A stretch of DNA of 64,000 bases from Mycobacterium sp. PS03-16 (GTDB lineage: Bacteria > Actinomycetota > Actinomycetes > Mycobacteriales > Mycobacteriaceae), in NCBI RefSeq assembly GCF_004570325.1, contig NZ_SPQO01000001.1:62001-126000 (forward strand), given 5' to 3'. The stretch's first letter is position 1; every line of letters starts with the position of its first letter. The notes beneath the pieces were generated by a model. That model saw nothing but the letters and a program-made list of their open reading frames with translations. It had not been told where the DNA came from and searched no databases. Of this stretch, positions 43,969 through 54,815 are shown piece by piece. A program made the translations under genes and the position numbers.

Positions 43969-44937
43969 GTGACCAGGTCGGTGCTGATCGTCGGGTTCCC
44001 CGGCATCCAGGGACTCGACCTCGTCGGCCCGTTCGAGGTGTTCACCGGCGCCTCTCGCTATCTGACCGCGCAGGGCCGTGACGACGACGGCTACTCGGTC
44101 ACCGTCGCCTCGGTCGGCGGTGTCCCGGTCACCACGGGCGACGGTCTCACGCTGGTCGCCGCACCGCTGCCGGATCCCGCCCGGCCGCTCGACACCCTGC
44201 TGCTGCCCGGTGGATTCGGCACCGAGGCGGCCGTCGCGAACACCGACCTCGTCGAGTGGATCCGCGCCGCCGCCCCGCACACCCGCCGCATCGTCACCGT
44301 GTGCACCGGCGCTTTCCTGGCCGCCGAGGCCGGCCTGCTCGACGGCTGCCCGGCCACCACCCACTGGGCCTATGCGGACCGGCTCGCCGAGCGCTATCCG
44401 GCCGTCGCCGTCGATCCCGACCCGATCTTCGTGCGCAGCTCGCCGTCGGTGTGGACGGCGGCCGGGGTGACCGCGGGCATCGACCTCGCGCTGGCCCTCG
44501 TCGAGGACGACCACGGCACCGACGCCGCACAGACCGTGGCGCGCTGGCTGGTGATGTACCTGCGCCGGCCCGGCGGGCAGACCCAGTTCGCCGCACCGGT
44601 CTGGGCGCCCCGCGCCAAGCGGGCGCCGATCCGCGAGGTGCAGGAGGCCATCGAGGCCCAACCCGGTGCGACGCACAGCATCACCGCGCTCGCGCAGCGC
44701 GCCGCGATGAGCCCGCGCCACTTCACCCGGCTGTTCACCACCGAGGTCGGGGAGCCGCCCGGCGCCTACGTCGAGCGGGTCCGCACCGAGGCCGCCCGCC
44801 GCCAGCTCGAGCAGACCGACGACACCGTCACCGCGATCGCCGCCCGCTGCGGCTTCGGCACCGCGGAGTCCATGCGCCGCAACTTCGTTCGCCGCCTCGG
44901 CGTGTCCCCCGACCAGTACCGCCGAACCTTCGCCTGA
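43969..44937 (+). CDS. GlxA-type AraC-family regulator with DJ-1/PfpI domain
   Basis: 322 aa. The N-terminal PfpI-like domain includes LLLPGGFGTEA and VCTGAFLAAEAGLLDG; the C-terminal AraC HTH includes HSITALAQRAAMSPRHFTRLFTTEVGEPPGAYV and RCGFGTAESMRRNFVRRLGVSPDQYR. It is 12 bases upstream of a PfpI-family enzyme that it probably controls. Confidence 0.92.
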   Translation: MTRSVLIVGFPGIQGLDLVGPFEVFTGASRYLTAQGRDDDGYSVTVASVGGVPVTTGDGLTLVAAPLPDPARPLDTLLLPGGFGTEAAVANTDLVEWIRAAAPHTRRIVTVCTGAFLAAEAGLLDGCPATTHWAYADRLAERYPAVAVDPDPIFVRSSPSVWTAAGVTAGIDLALALVEDDHGTDAAQTVARWLVMYLRRPGGQTQFAAPVWAPRAKRAPIREVQEAIEAQPGATHSITALAQRAAMSPRHFTRLFTTEVGEPPGAYVERVRTEAARRQLEQTDDTVTAIAARCGFGTAESMRRNFVRRLGVSPDQYRRTFA

Positions 44938-44949
44938 GAGGAACCCGTC

Positions 44950-45696
44950 ATGACCCAGATCGCTGTCGTGCTCTATCCCGGTTTCACCGCACTCGACTTC
45001 ATCGGCCCTTACGAGGTGCTGCGCAACCTGCCCGACGCGGAGGTCCGCTTCGTGTGGCACGAACCCGGACCGATCACCGCCGACTCCGGCGTGCTGGTCG
45101 TCGGCGCCACCCATTCGCTCGCCGAGACGCCGTCGCCGGACATCCTGCTGATCCCCGGCGGGCCCGCGACCACCGAACACGCCCGCGACGAGAAGCTGCT
45201 CGACTGGATCCGCACCGCGCACACCACCACCGCGTGGACCACCTCGGTGTGCTCGGGGTCGCTGCTGCTGGCGGCGGCCGGCGTGCTGAAGGGCAAGCGC
45301 GCCACCTCGCACTGGATGGTGGTGCCGACCCTGCGGACGTTCGGGGTCACGCCGGTCGGCGACGAGCGGGTGGTGCGCGACGGCAAGGTGGTCACCGCGG
45401 CGGGCGTCTCCGCGGGCATCGACCTGGCGATGTGGCTGGCCGGCCAGATCGCCGGCGATGCACAGGCCAAGGCGATCCAGCTGATCATCGAATACGACCC
45501 GCAGCCGCCGTACGACTCGGGCCACCTGTCGAAGGCGTCGGCAGCCACCAAGGCCGCGGCCACCGCCGCGCTGGCCAAGGACACGTTCGTCACCCACCGC
45601 CAGCTCGGCCCGTCGGCCCTGCTGCTGTGGGACCGGTCGCTGCAGGCCGTCCGCAACCGCGGACGCCGGGGCCGGCGGGAGCGCACGTCGGCTTAG
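44950..45696 (+). CDS. DJ-1/PfpI-family protein (isonitrile hydratase-like)
   Basis: 248 aa. The nucleophile elbow TSVCSGSLLLAAAGVLKGKRATSHW carries the expected Cys; VLLIPGGPATTEHA-type sequence (ILLIPGGPATTEHA) precedes it. Such proteins next to GlxA regulators are often annotated as isonitrile hydratases or cyclohexyl-isocyanide hydratases. Actual activity unknown. Confidence 0.87.
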   Translation: MTQIAVVLYPGFTALDFIGPYEVLRNLPDAEVRFVWHEPGPITADSGVLVVGATHSLAETPSPDILLIPGGPATTEHARDEKLLDWIRTAHTTTAWTTSVCSGSLLLAAAGVLKGKRATSHWMVVPTLRTFGVTPVGDERVVRDGKVVTAAGVSAGIDLAMWLAGQIAGDAQAKAIQLIIEYDPQPPYDSGHLSKASAATKAAATAALAKDTFVTHRQLGPSALLLWDRSLQAVRNRGRRGRRERTSA

Positions 45697-45706
45697 GATC
45701 GGCCGG

Positions 45707-46210
45707 GTGGGCATACCGGAAGTGGATCCGACGGCCGGCTCGCCGATGCTGAAGGTGGGTGCGCGGCTGCTGCGGCCCCGGCCGGTGCGCTACCTGCTGC
45801 GCCACGGCGCGCACCGCATCGACCGGCAGCTGCTGCGCCTGAGCAACGGGCGGATCTCGACCGCGATGGTCACCCCCGAACTGCTGCTCACCACCACCGG
45901 CGCGCGCAGCGGTGAGCCGCGCGTCACGCCGCTGACCTACTTCACCGACAACGGCCGGGTCATCGTCGTCGCCTCCAACTACGGCGGCCGCAGGCATCCC
46001 GCCTGGTACCACAACGTGCGCGCCAACCCGCGGGTCACGCTCGCCGCCGGCGGCTACCAGGGCACCTTCCTCGGCGAGGAGGTCATGGGCGCCGAACGTG
46101 ACCGCCTGTGGCAGATCGCCAAGGAGTGGATCCCCAGCTACGCCGACTACGAACAGATGACCGGCGGGCGCACGATCCCGATCCTCGCCTTCTCCGAGAT
46201 TTCGGTGTAG
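45707..46210 (+). CDS. DDN-family F420-dependent nitroreductase-like protein
   Basis: 167 aa, GTG start. [45 protein letters not shown] and [20 protein letters not shown] are the F420/quinone-reductase (DDN) signature. The last codons (ISV-stop) lie within the palindromic repeat at 46199-46245. Confidence 0.9.
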   Translation: MGIPEVDPTAGSPMLKVGARLLRPRPVRYLLRHGAHRIDRQLLRLSNGRISTAMVTPELLLTTTGARSGEPRVTPLTYFTDNGRVIVVASNYGGRRHPAWYHNVRANPRVTLAAGGYQGTFLGEEVMGAERDRLWQIAKEWIPSYADYEQMTGGRTIPILAFSEISV

Positions 46211-46245
46211 CTGGTCGCGCCCGGCGCGACCGCGCACACCGAAAT
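46199..46245. repeat. Palindromic intergenic repeat, probable terminator
   Basis: ATTTCGGTGT (46199-46208) pairs with ACACCGAAAT (46236-46245), and GGTCGCGC (46213-46220) with GCGCGACC (46224-46231). It is the same design and sequence family as the element at 29916-29958. Confidence 0.65.
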
Positions 46246-46269
46246 CGCCCTCCAGTAGCGTCGGGACTC

Positions 46270-47052
46270 GTGAACCTCGCTTACGACGATCGCGGCAGCG
46301 GCATCCCGGTGGTGTTCATCGCCGGGCGCGGCGGCGCCGGCCGCACGTGGCACCTGCATCAGGTCCCGGAATTCCTGCGCAACGGCTACCGCACCATCAC
46401 CTTCGACAACCGCGGCATCGGCGCCACCGAGAACGCCGAGGGGTTCGGCGTCGAGCAGATGGTCGCCGACACCGCCGCGCTCATCGAACAGCTCGGCGCG
46501 GCGCCGGCCCGCATCGTCGCGGTGTCGATGGGCTCCTACATCGCCCAGGAACTCATGCTGGCCCGGCCCGAACTCGTCCGCTCGGCCGTGCTGATGGCCA
46601 CCCGCGGCCGCCACGACCGGGCCCGGTCGTTCTTCGCCGACGCCGAACACGAACTCGTCGCGGCCGGCATCGACCTGCCACCGAAGTACGACGCCAAAGT
46701 CCGTGTGCTGGAGAACTTCTCACCCAAGACGATCAACGACGACCGGGCGATCGGCGACTGGATCGACATGTTCACCATGTGGCCGACCAAACACACGCCC
46801 GGGCTGCTGGCGCAGGGGCACGTGGGTCCGACCGAGAACCGGCTCGCCGCCTACCGCAGCATCCGGATCCCGACGCTGGTGATGGGCTTCGCCGACGACG
46901 TCGTATTGCCGCCGCACCTGGGCCGCGAGGTCGCCGAGGCGCTGCCGCACGGGCGCTATCTGGAGATCGCCGACGCCGGTCACCTGGGCTTCATCGAACG
47001 GCCGCAGGAGGTCAACGCCGCGGCCCTGAAATTCTTCGCCGATATCCTGTAG
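46270..47052 (+). CDS. Alpha/beta hydrolase (BpoC/Rv0554-like)
   Basis: 260 aa, GTG start. The nucleophile elbow [12 protein letters not shown] (Ser), the acid in [10 protein letters not shown] and the His in [12 protein letters not shown] form a triad. [13 protein letters not shown] provides the oxyanion region. M. tuberculosis has this gene (called bpoC) in the same place before menD. It may be a MenH-like hydrolase or a perhydrolase-type enzyme; not settled by sequence. Confidence 0.88.
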   Translation: MNLAYDDRGSGIPVVFIAGRGGAGRTWHLHQVPEFLRNGYRTITFDNRGIGATENAEGFGVEQMVADTAALIEQLGAAPARIVAVSMGSYIAQELMLARPELVRSAVLMATRGRHDRARSFFADAEHELVAAGIDLPPKYDAKVRVLENFSPKTINDDRAIGDWIDMFTMWPTKHTPGLLAQGHVGPTENRLAAYRSIRIPTLVMGFADDVVLPPHLGREVAEALPHGRYLEIADAGHLGFIERPQEVNAAALKFFADIL

Positions 47053-47054
47053 CG

Positions 47055-48683
47055 ATGAACCCCTCCACGGCACAGGCGCGTGTCGTCGTCGACGAACTCG
47101 TTCGTGGCGGCGTCCGCGACGTCGTGCTGTGTCCCGGGTCGCGTAACGCGCCGCTGGCGTTCGCGCTGGCCGACGCCGACCGCGCCGGCCGGCTGCGGCT
47201 GCATGTGCGCATCGACGAGCGCACGGCCGGATTCCTCGCGATCGGGCTGGCGGTGGCGGAGCGCGCGCCGGTGTGCGTGGCGATGACGTCGGGCACCGCG
47301 GTGGCCAACCTGGGCCCGGCGGTGGTGGAGGCCAACTACGCGCGCGTGCCGCTGATCGTGCTCAGCGCGAACCGGCCCTACGAGCTGCTCGGCACCGGCG
47401 CCAACCAGACCTACGAACAGCTCGGCTACTTCGGCACCCAGGTGCGGGCCAACATCAGCCTCGGCCTGGCCGAGGACGCCGAGAACATGGACTCGCTCAA
47501 CGCGCAGTGGCGCTCGGCGACGTGCCGGGTGCTGGTGGCGGCGACGGGGGCGCGCAGCGCCAACGCCGGGCCGGTGCAGTTCGACATCCCGCTGCGCGAA
47601 CCGCTGGTCCCGGAGATCGGTGACGACGGCGCGTGCCCGCCCGGTCGGCCCGACGGCAAGCCGTGGACCTACACGCCGCCGGTGACGTTCGACCAGCCGC
47701 TCGACATCGACCTGACCCCCGACACCGTGGTGATCGCCGGCCACGGCGCGGGTGTTCACCCCAACCTCGCCGCGCTGCCGACCGTCGCCGAACCGACCGC
47801 GCCGCCCGCGGCCAACCCGCTGCACCCGCTGGCGCTGCGCCTGCTGAAGCCGCGGCAGGTCATCATGCTCGGCCGGCCCACGCTGCACCGCCCGGTCTCG
47901 GCGCTGCTGGCCGACCCGGCGGTGCCGGCGTACGCGCTCACCACCGGCCCGCGCTGGCCGGATGTCAGCGGCAACTCCCAGGCCACCGGCACCCGCGCGG
48001 TGACCAGCGGCACCCCGGATCCGGCCTGGCTGGCCCGCTGCGCCGACGCCAACGCGCGGGCGATCGGCGCGGTCCGCGACCAGCTCGCCACGCACCCGCT
48101 GACCACCGGGCTGCACGTCGCCGCGGCGGTGGTCGACGCCATGCGGTCCGGGGATCAGCTGGTGCTCGGCGCCAGCAACCCGGTGCGCGACGCCGCGCTG
48201 GTCGGGTTCGCCACTCAGGGCTTGCGGGTGCGCTCCAACCGCGGTGTGGCCGGGATCGACGGCACGGTGTCGACGGCCATCGGCGCCGCGCTGGCCCACG
48301 AACGCACGGGCGGCCGCACCGTCGCGCTGCTCGGCGACCTGACCTTCGTGCACGACAGTTCCGGGCTGCTCATCGGTCCCACCGAACCCACGCCGCGCGA
48401 CCTGACCATCGTGGTGTCCAACGACAACGGTGGCGGCATCTTCGAACTCCTCGAGCAGGGCGATCCGCGGTTCCGCGACGTTTCGTCGCGCGTGTTCGGC
48501 ACCCCGCACGACGTGGACGTCGGCGCGCTGTGCCGGGCGTATCACGTCGACAACCGCCAGATCGAGGTCGGTCAGCTCGCGGAGGCGCTCGACGAGCCCA
48601 ACGACGGGATGCGGGTGCTGGAGGTGAAGGCCGACCGGTCGTCGCTGCGCGCCCTGCACGCGTCGATCCGGTCCGCCCTGTGA
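47055..48683 (+). CDS. menD: SEPHCHC synthase
   Basis: 542 aa. A ThDP enzyme joining 2-oxoglutarate to isochorismate, the first committed menaquinone step. Glu55 (RIDERTAGF) would activate Th[16 protein letters not shown] near 25-38 and the cofactor/Mg motif [15 protein letters not shown] with [14 protein letters not shown] are intact. It begins 2 bases after the hydrolase and overlaps the DUF3592 gene by 4 bases, so the three are one unit. Confidence 0.96.
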   Translation: MNPSTAQARVVVDELVRGGVRDVVLCPGSRNAPLAFALADADRAGRLRLHVRIDERTAGFLAIGLAVAERAPVCVAMTSGTAVANLGPAVVEANYARVPLIVLSANRPYELLGTGANQTYEQLGYFGTQVRANISLGLAEDAENMDSLNAQWRSATCRVLVAATGARSANAGPVQFDIPLREPLVPEIGDDGACPPGRPDGKPWTYTPPVTFDQPLDIDLTPDTVVIAGHGAGVHPNLAALPTVAEPTAPPAANPLHPLALRLLKPRQVIMLGRPTLHRPVSALLADPAVPAYALTTGPRWPDVSGNSQATGTRAVTSGTPDPAWLARCADANARAIGAVRDQLATHPLTTGLHVAAAVVDAMRSGDQLVLGASNPVRDAALVGFATQGLRVRSNRGVAGIDGTVSTAIGAALAHERTGGRTVALLGDLTFVHDSSGLLIGPTEPTPRDLTIVVSNDNGGGIFELLEQGDPRFRDVSSRVFGTPHDVDVGALCRAYHVDNRQIEVGQLAEALDEPNDGMRVLEVKADRSSLRALHASIRSAL

Positions 48684-49216
48684 GGGTCCCGCCCCGGCTG
48701 TTGGCGATCCGCCGCAGCCTGCTGCCGCACCTGTACGGCGTCGACGGCGAGACCCGCTCGCAGCGCATCCTGCGGCGCGTGCGGATCGGCGTGGTCATCG
48801 CGGCCTGCCTGGTCACGCTGCAGTCGGTGCTGATGGTGGTCGGCGCGTGGCGTAACGACCGGCAGATCGAACGCCACATGGGCGTCGCCGAGGCCACCGT
48901 GCTCAGCGCCGGACCGCGCCGCTCGACCATCGAGTTCGTCACCCCTGACCGGGTGACCTACCGGCCCGAACTCGGCGTGCTCTACCCCTCGGAACTCGAG
49001 GTGGGCATGCGGATTTACGTCGAATACGACCGCAACGACCCGGATCTGGTGCGCGTGCAACACCGCAACGCGTCGCTGGCGATCATCCCGGCCGGCTCGA
49101 TCGCGGTGGTGGGATGGCTGATCGCCGGCGGCGCCCTGGTCGGCCTGGCGTACCTGCAGAAACGCATCGAGCGCTCACCGGAGCCTTCCTCGCCCTCTTC
49201 TGCCGAGCAGGCATAG
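48680..49216 (+). CDS. DUF3592 membrane protein (Rv0556-like)
   Basis: 178 aa, GTG start in the menD stop (GTGA). Two hydrophobic segments (about 37-56 and 134-152) flank a beta-rich loop ([43 protein letters not shown]) typical of DUF3592. Function unknown; conserved downstream of menD in mycobacteria. Confidence 0.85.
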   Translation: MRVPPRLLAIRRSLLPHLYGVDGETRSQRILRRVRIGVVIAACLVTLQSVLMVVGAWRNDRQIERHMGVAEATVLSAGPRRSTIEFVTPDRVTYRPELGVLYPSELEVGMRIYVEYDRNDPDLVRVQHRNASLAIIPAGSIAVVGWLIAGGALVGLAYLQKRIERSPEPSSPSSAEQA

Positions 49217-49322
49217 AGTCACGCGATTCCGCCGCGGACAGTGCGATATTGCGCCCGCTTGCGCCGAACCGTTTGGCCGTCCCGTGGCCGGGTATCGCCC
49301 CGCGCGACGGAGGGAGCCCGAA

Positions 49323-49847
49323 ATGTCGATCATCGACTCGGCCAAGGACCGCGTGACGCACCTGGCGGCCAACGTGGTGAACAAGGTCGGCGAGCACGCA
49401 CCGACCGACGCGACGACCGGTCAGTCGGTCACGGTCCGCTGCACCGTGGTGCAAGCCGAGGAACTGTGGCGCGACGCGCACCGCATGTCGATGGTGCTCG
49501 GTGACCTCGGTGACGTCGAGGTCACCGGACCCGACCGCTACCGGTGGACCTTCCACGTCGGACCGGCCACCACGACGTGGGAGTCGCAGGTGCACACCGA
49601 GAACGGCGGACTGCGCTTCGTCGGCACCGATGACGGCGACACAGATCCCAACGAGATCATCGTCACCTTCCGGCCCGCACCCAACCACCTCGGGACCGAG
49701 ATGACGCTGCGCACCAAGAGCCCGGCCCCGGACCTGCTGTCCGGGGCGATGGCGTTCAAGGTCGTCTACCGCTGCCGGGCGCTGCTGCAGACCGGCGAGG
49801 TGCCCACCATCAAGTCCAACCCGAGCGCGCGCGACTCCGCGCGCTAA
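49323..49847 (+). CDS. SRPBCC/cyclase-like protein
   Basis: 174 aa. VTVRCTVVQAEELWRDAHRMSMVLGDLGDVEVTGPDRYRWTFH and FRPAPNHLGTEMTLR suggest a START/SRPBCC fold of the polyketide-cyclase type. GGAGG precedes the ATG. It ends 14 bases before the alcohol dehydrogenase gene, so the two are probably co-transcribed. Ligand unknown. Confidence 0.75.
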   Translation: MSIIDSAKDRVTHLAANVVNKVGEHAPTDATTGQSVTVRCTVVQAEELWRDAHRMSMVLGDLGDVEVTGPDRYRWTFHVGPATTTWESQVHTENGGLRFVGTDDGDTDPNEIIVTFRPAPNHLGTEMTLRTKSPAPDLLSGAMAFKVVYRCRALLQTGEVPTIKSNPSARDSAR

Positions 49848-49861
49848 TCGAGAGGTCAACC

Positions 49862-51028
49862 ATGCGAGCACTGTGCTGGAACGGCGTGAACGACCTGTCG
49901 GTCGAAACCGTCGACGATCCCGAGCTGATCAACCCGCACGACGTCATCCTCAAGGTCACGCTCACCACGACGTGCGGATCTGATCTGCACTTCATCGACG
50001 GCTACCTGCCGGGGATGCGCGAAGGTGACGTGTTCGGCCACGAGTTCATGGGCGAGATCATCGAAACCGGCACCGAGGTGCGCGACGTCAGGGTCGGCGA
50101 CCGGGTGGTGGTGCCGTCGTTCATCGCGTGCAACAACTGCTACTACTGCGATCACGAGCTGTACTCGTGTTGCGACACCACCAACCCGAATGCCGAACTG
50201 CAGCAACCGCTGCTGGGCTATCCGTCCGGCGGCATCTACGGCTACACCCACCCGTTCGGCGGGTACGCCGGCTCGCACGCCCAGTACGTGCGCGTGCCGT
50301 TCGGCGACGCCAACTGCTTCGAAGTGCCCGGCGACATCACCGACGAGCAGGCGCTGTTCCTGTCCGACGCGGTCCCCACCGGCTTCATGGGCGCCGACTT
50401 CTGCGACGTCAGCGCCGGCGACACCGTCGCGGTGTGGGGCGCCGGGGGAGTGGGGCTGATGGCGGCCAAGAGCGCGCTGCTGCTCGGCGCGGAACGGGCC
50501 ATCGTCATCGACCGCTACCCGGAGCGGCTCGCGCTGGCCGGGCAGTTCGGGCTGGAGACCATCGACTACGGCGCCGCCGACAGCGTGCACGAGACGCTGC
50601 GCGAGATGACCGGCGGCCGCGGACCCGACGCATGCATCGACGCGGTCGGCATGGAGGGCCACGGCACCGGCGTGCAGCAGGTCTACGACCGGGCCAAGCA
50701 GCTGCTGCGCATGGAGACCGACCGGGCCAGCGCATTGCGGCAGGCGGTGCTGGCCTGCCGCAAGGGCGGCGTGGTCTCGGTGCTCGGGGTGTACGGGCTG
50801 ACCGACAAGTTCCCGATGGGCGTGGTGACGAACAAGGGGCTGACCATCAAGTCCGCGCAGCAGCACGGCCAGCGCTACATGGCGCGGCTGTTCGACTACG
50901 TCGAGCAGGGCGATCTGGACCCCGCGAAGCTGATCACCCACGACCTGCCGCTCGAAGAGGGCGTCCGCGCCTACGACATGTTCAAGAACAAGCAGGACAA
51001 CTGCATCCGGGTCGCGCTTCGTCCCTAG
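49862..51028 (+). CDS. Zinc-dependent alcohol dehydrogenase (glutathione-independent formaldehyde-dehydrogenase-like)
   Basis: 388 aa. Catalytic zinc ligands are in TTCGSDLHF and FGHEFMGE; the structural-zinc lobe is [18 protein letters not shown] binding is [19 protein letters not shown]. The long [13 protein letters not shown] segment and the C-terminus fit the FDH-like MDR group. It may oxidise an aldehyde or alcohol coupled to NAD(P). Confidence 0.92.
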   Translation: MRALCWNGVNDLSVETVDDPELINPHDVILKVTLTTTCGSDLHFIDGYLPGMREGDVFGHEFMGEIIETGTEVRDVRVGDRVVVPSFIACNNCYYCDHELYSCCDTTNPNAELQQPLLGYPSGGIYGYTHPFGGYAGSHAQYVRVPFGDANCFEVPGDITDEQALFLSDAVPTGFMGADFCDVSAGDTVAVWGAGGVGLMAAKSALLLGAERAIVIDRYPERLALAGQFGLETIDYGAADSVHETLREMTGGRGPDACIDAVGMEGHGTGVQQVYDRAKQLLRMETDRASALRQAVLACRKGGVVSVLGVYGLTDKFPMGVVTNKGLTIKSAQQHGQRYMARLFDYVEQGDLDPAKLITHDLPLEEGVRAYDMFKNKQDNCIRVALRP

Positions 51029-51690
51029 ATCGTCGAGATCAGCCGCGTCAGCCAATCCTCGTCGGTCAGGTCGATCACCGCGCCGTTGACCAGGTCGTAC
51101 ACCGTCGGGGTGCCGATCTCGTAGGTGCTGATCTCGGTCAGGTAGGAGATGTTGAGGTCGGTCATGGCCGCGGTGTCGACGGCCGCGTCGCCTGCGGCGA
51201 TCGCGTTCACCCCCGGTGCCGGGATGCCGCTGTCGCGGGCATAACCCGCCAGCTCGTCGTCGGTGGGACCGGGGCCGCCGGGCTGCTGATGGGCCCACAG
51301 TTCCTCGACGTAGGTCTGGAATGCGGCGGCGCGCGGCGCGGTGTCGGCGGCGACGAACATCGCGTTGCTCACCCGCGCCGAGTGGTCGCCGTTCTCGTCG
51401 AGGAAGGTCACCGGCCGGTAGGTCACCGCGAGCTGGCCGAGGCTGATGTAGCCGGCCATGTCGCGGCCGTAGTCGGTCTGCAGCTGCGCGCAGTGGGAGC
51501 ACTGCGGTTCGGTGAACACCTCGATCTGCGCCGGGGCCCGCGGATCGCCGACGAAAATGCCGTAGCCGTCCTCGGTGACCGCGGCGCGCGGCTGATTCGG
51601 GTCGACCCGCGCGGTGCCGGTCACTTCCCGGGTGCAGCCGACGGTGACCAGCAGCAGGGCCGCGGCGACGAGCGTGATCCACATCCGCAC
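51025..51690 (-). CDS. Secreted DsbA-type thioredoxin-fold lipoprotein
   Basis: 221 aa from the GTG at 51690 (ATG at 51684 possible). The signal segment [17 protein letters not shown] ends in a Cys that could be lipidated, although Thr at -3 is unusual. The thioredoxin motif [11 protein letters not shown] (CxxC) is in a DsbA/DSBA-like fold with a cis-Pro region GTPTVY. It is probably an envelope disulfide oxidoreductase. Stops overlap by 4 bases with the alcohol dehydrogenase. Confidence 0.85.
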   Translation of the reverse strand: MRMWITLVAAALLLVTVGCTREVTGTARVDPNQPRAAVTEDGYGIFVGDPRAPAQIEVFTEPQCSHCAQLQTDYGRDMAGYISLGQLAVTYRPVTFLDENGDHSARVSNAMFVAADTAPRAAAFQTYVEELWAHQQPGGPGPTDDELAGYARDSGIPAPGVNAIAAGDAAVDTAAMTDLNISYLTEISTYEIGTPTVYDLVNGAVIDLTDEDWLTRLISTI

Positions 51691-51792
51691 CGGCAAACCG
51701 TACCGTGCCACCCAGACAGCCGAATCCTGCTTTTCGTGTCCTGTATCCCGGGACGCAACCTCCCCGACAGTCGCCGCTGTCACGCTCAGCCC

Positions 51793-52920
51793 GTGCGCGT
51801 TGCGATCGTCGCAGAATCGTTCCTCCCGAATGTCAACGGCGTCACCAATTCGGTGCTCCGGGTGATCGAGCACCTCCGCCGCACCGGCCACGAGGTCATC
51901 GTCATCGCCCCGGACACACCACGCGGTGAGGCGCCCGCCGAGCGGGTCCACGACGGGGTGCGGGTGCACCGGGTGCCGTCGAAGATGTTCCCGAAGATCA
52001 CCTCGCTGCCGCTGGGCGTGCCGCGGCCGCGAATGGTGAAGGTGCTGCGCGGCTTCGACCCCGACGTCGTGCACCTGGCCTCACCGGCGCTGCTGGGGTG
52101 GGGTGGCGTGCACGCGGCCCGCCATCTCGGGGTGCCGACGGTCGCGGTGTTCCAGACCGACGTCGCCGGGTTCGCCCAGAGTTACGGCATCGGTGCGCTG
52201 TCGCGGGCGTCCTGGGCGTGGACGCGGCGGCTGCACAGCAAGGCCGACCGCACGCTGGCGCCGTCGACGTCGGCGATCGAGAACCTCGAGGCGCACGGTA
52301 TCCCGCGGGTACACCGCTGGGCCCGCGGCGTGGACATCACCGGCTTCGCCCCGTCCGCGCGCGATGAGGCGCTGCGGCACCGGTGGTCACCGAACGGCAA
52401 ACCGGTGGTCGGCTTCGTCGGCCGGCTGGCGCCGGAGAAGCACGTGGAGCGGCTGGCCACGCTGAGTGCACGAAACGATCTGCAGGTGGTCGTCGTCGGC
52501 GACGGGGTGGACCGCGCCAAGCTCGAAGCGGCCATGCCGACGGCGGTGTTCACCGGCGCCCTGTACGGCGCGGAGCTGGCCACCGCGTACGCCAGCATGG
52601 ACGTGTTCGTCCATCCCGGCGAACACGAGACGTTCTGCCAGGCCGTGCAGGAGGCGATGGCGTCGGGGCTGCCGGTGATCGCGCCGAACGCCGGCGGCCC
52701 GCGCGATCTGGTGGCGCCCTACCGCACCGGGCTGCTGCTGGGCGTCGACGAGTTCGAGGCCCGGTTGTCCGAGTCCGTCGACCACCTGATCGCCGAGCGG
52801 CAGCGCTACTCGACCGCCGCGCGGCGCAGCGTGCTGGTCCGCACCTGGCCGGCCATCTGCGACGAGCTGATCGGCCACTACGAGGCGGTGCTGGGCCAGC
52901 GCCGCCGCGAAGCCGCCTAG
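51793..52920 (+). CDS. mgtA: GDP-mannose-dependent alpha-mannosyltransferase
   Basis: 375 aa, GTG start; M. tuberculosis MgtA (Rv0557) is of similar length. GT-B family 4: [51 protein letters not shown] and the EX7E motif [19 protein letters not shown] are present. It is implicated in mannosylation of glucuronyl-diacylglycerol/PIM-related glycolipids at the membrane. The location between the menD unit and menG is conserved. Confidence 0.93.
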   Translation: MRVAIVAESFLPNVNGVTNSVLRVIEHLRRTGHEVIVIAPDTPRGEAPAERVHDGVRVHRVPSKMFPKITSLPLGVPRPRMVKVLRGFDPDVVHLASPALLGWGGVHAARHLGVPTVAVFQTDVAGFAQSYGIGALSRASWAWTRRLHSKADRTLAPSTSAIENLEAHGIPRVHRWARGVDITGFAPSARDEALRHRWSPNGKPVVGFVGRLAPEKHVERLATLSARNDLQVVVVGDGVDRAKLEAAMPTAVFTGALYGAELATAYASMDVFVHPGEHETFCQAVQEAMASGLPVIAPNAGGPRDLVAPYRTGLLLGVDEFEARLSESVDHLIAERQRYSTAARRSVLVRTWPAICDELIGHYEAVLGQRRREAA

Positions 52921-52939
52921 TCCACCTCGCCCGTTTCCG

Positions 52940-53016
52940 CGAGCGTGCGTGTCTGTCCCGCGACACGCCGTGCGCCGGCCCGCTTTCGCGCACGCTCGGC
53001 GCATCACGAGCGTGCG
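52940..53016. repeat. Intergenic repeat with three CGAGCGTGCG units
   Basis: CGAGCGTGCG occurs at 52940-52949, inverted at 52989-52998 and directly at 53007-53016; a nested GTGTC/GACAC hairpin is at 52949-52966. It forms stem-loops between mgtA and the VOC gene. It could serve as mgtA terminator or a dispersed mycobacterial repeat. Confidence 0.6.
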
Positions 53017-53033
53017 CACAGGACACTGACGGG

Positions 53034-53393
53034 ATGACTGTGCGATTCGAGCGTGTCGCCCCCATCATCCCGGTGCTGGACCTCGACGCCGCTCTCGAGC
53101 GGTACCGTCGGCTCGGCTTCGACGTCCGCGCCTACGACGGCCCCGACCGGTACGGGTTCGTCGACCGCGGCCCGGTCTCGCTGCACCTCACGGAATGGTC
53201 GGAGCACGACCCGTTGCGCACCGCCGCGGGCGTCTACCTCTACGTCGATGACGCCGACGCGCTGTACGCGGAGTGGACCGCGCTCGACGTCGCAGGCCGG
53301 TTCAGCCGGCCCGAGGACACGCCCTACGGCCTCCGCGAATTCGCCTACGTCGACCCCGACGGCACGCTGCACCGCATCGGTTCCGCCGGCTGA
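53034..53393 (+). CDS. Bleomycin-resistance-type VOC protein
   Basis: 119 aa. PIIPVLDLDAALERYRRLGFDVRAY, YGFVDRGPVSLHLTEW, and PYGLREFAYVDPDGTLHRIG reproduce the BRP fold, which sequesters bleomycin-like drugs as a dimer. It may also be an unrelated VOC enzyme. A GACGGG site precedes the ATG. Confidence 0.88.
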   Translation: MTVRFERVAPIIPVLDLDAALERYRRLGFDVRAYDGPDRYGFVDRGPVSLHLTEWSEHDPLRTAAGVYLYVDDADALYAEWTALDVAGRFSRPEDTPYGLREFAYVDPDGTLHRIGSAG

Positions 53394-53410
53394 ACCCGCA
53401 CTGGACATGC

Positions 53411-53428
53411 TGTTGCGCCAACGCAACA
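53411..53428. promoter_or_regulatory. Palindromic operator before the DDN gene
   Basis: TGTTGCG (53411-53417) and CGCAACA (53422-53428) flank CCAA, ending 8 bases before the ATG at 53437. The position would block ribosome or polymerase access, as with TetR/MarR sites. Confidence 0.45.
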
Positions 53429-53436
53429 ATTGCACT

Positions 53437-53919
53437 ATGAGCTTCATCGACGACGCGGCGCACCGGGCGATCGGCTGGGCCCTGCACCGGCGCGCGCTGG
53501 TGCGCGCGCCGATCTGGCTGTACCGCAGCGGGCTCGGCGGCCTGCTCGGCTCACGCCTGCTGATGCTCGAGCACATCGGCCGACGCACCGGCGTCCCGCG
53601 CTACGTGGTGCTCGAGGTCCTCACCCGGCCCGACGCCGACACCTACGTCGTGGCGTCAGGGTTCGGCACCCGCGCGCAGTGGTTCCGCAACGTGCTTGCC
53701 GAACCGCGGGTTCGGGTGTGGTCGGGCGGGCGCCGTGACGCGCCCGCGACCGCCACTGTGCTGCCTACACCACAGGCCGACGAAGTCCTGCAGGGCTACG
53801 CCGCCCGGCATCCGCGGGCTTGGGAGGCGCTCACACCCACGCTCGAGCAGGCGCTGGGACAACCGATCACCACGCACGACACCGCGCTGCCGCTCGTGGA
53901 GGTGCGCGTCCGCGGCTAG
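53437..53919 (+). CDS. Nitroreductase/DDN-family protein
   Basis: 160 aa. LEHIGRRTGVPRYVVLEVL, YVVASGFGTRAQWFRNVLAEPRVRVWSGG and the barrel layout fit the F420-linked DDN family (DUF385). It is the third family member in the window. Cofactor use is inferred from the family. Confidence 0.85.
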   Translation: MSFIDDAAHRAIGWALHRRALVRAPIWLYRSGLGGLLGSRLLMLEHIGRRTGVPRYVVLEVLTRPDADTYVVASGFGTRAQWFRNVLAEPRVRVWSGGRRDAPATATVLPTPQADEVLQGYAARHPRAWEALTPTLEQALGQPITTHDTALPLVEVRVRG

Positions 53920-53920
53920 C

Positions 53921-54745
53921 TCAGCCCTGCGCCTCGACCGATACCGGCTGCCATTGCTCCCAGGTCGCCAGCCGGCTCTCGTAGTCGGCCTTGGCCAGCT
54001 GCAGCGGCAGCTCGCCGAAGAAGATCCGCAGCGGCGGGTTGGACGCGTCGACGATCCGCAGGATCGCCCGCGCCGAGGCGGTCGGGTCGCCGGACTTCGC
54101 GGTGCGCTGGTCGCGGATCCGCTGCGCCTCGGCGTGGGCGTCGGCGTAGTCGGGCAGCGGGGTGGCCCGCTTGGCCGAGGCGCCCGCCCAGTCGGTGGAG
54201 AACCCGCCCGGCTCGACCAGCGTGACGTGTATGCCGAACGGCGCGACCTCCTGGGCCAGCGACTGCGAGAACCCTTCCAGCGCCCACTTCGACGCGTGGT
54301 AGATGCCCAGGTTGGCGAATGCGGTGATGCCGCCGATCGAGGACACCTGGATGAGGTGGCCGCTGCGCTGGGCCCGCAGGTAGGGCAGCGCGGCCTGGGT
54401 GATCCACAGGGCGCCGAACACGTTGGTCTCGATCTGGTCGCGGGCCTCGGCTTCGGACAGTTCCTCGATGAAGCCGAACTGCCCGTATCCGGCGTTGTTG
54501 ACCACGATGTCGAGGCGGCCGAAATGCTCGTGGGCCTGCGCGACCGCCGCGAAGTCGGCGTCGCGGTCGGTCACGTCGAGCGCGATGGGCAGCAGCGCAT
54601 CGCCGTAGGTGGCCTTCAGGTCGTCGAGCGACGAGGTGTCCCGCGCGGTGGCGGCGACGCGGTCACCGCGGTCGAGCGCGGCGATCGTCCACTCCCGGCC
54701 GAAGCCGCGTGACGTCCCGGTGATGAACCAGACTTTTCCACTCAT
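53921..54745 (-). CDS. Short-chain dehydrogenase/reductase
   Basis: 274 aa from the ATG at 54745. [14 protein letters not shown] (nucleotide binding), [15 protein letters not shown] (Ser) and YHASK (Tyr/Lys) are complete classical SDR motifs. Substrate unknown. It is convergent with the DDN gene (one base apart) and divergent from menG. Confidence 0.92.
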   Translation of the reverse strand: MSGKVWFITGTSRGFGREWTIAALDRGDRVAATARDTSSLDDLKATYGDALLPIALDVTDRDADFAAVAQAHEHFGRLDIVVNNAGYGQFGFIEELSEAEARDQIETNVFGALWITQAALPYLRAQRSGHLIQVSSIGGITAFANLGIYHASKWALEGFSQSLAQEVAPFGIHVTLVEPGGFSTDWAGASAKRATPLPDYADAHAEAQRIRDQRTAKSGDPTASARAILRIVDASNPPLRIFFGELPLQLAKADYESRLATWEQWQPVSVEAQG

Positions 54746-54815
54746 ATCCGCATACAAGGCCGCCCGGCCTGTCCTGATTCCCTCCGCCCGCCGGATCCCG
54801 GGTAGCGTCGGCGGG

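Noticed and set aside
46347..48683. Long plus-strand frame ending with menD
   Set aside because: The upstream part is out of frame with the hydrolase gene and Arg-rich; menD proper starts at 47055 and matches the family there.
50128..52920. 930-codon frame containing mgtA
   Set aside because: The portion before 51793 is a shadow of the alcohol dehydrogenase and DsbA-like genes; MgtA homology starts at the GTG at 51793.
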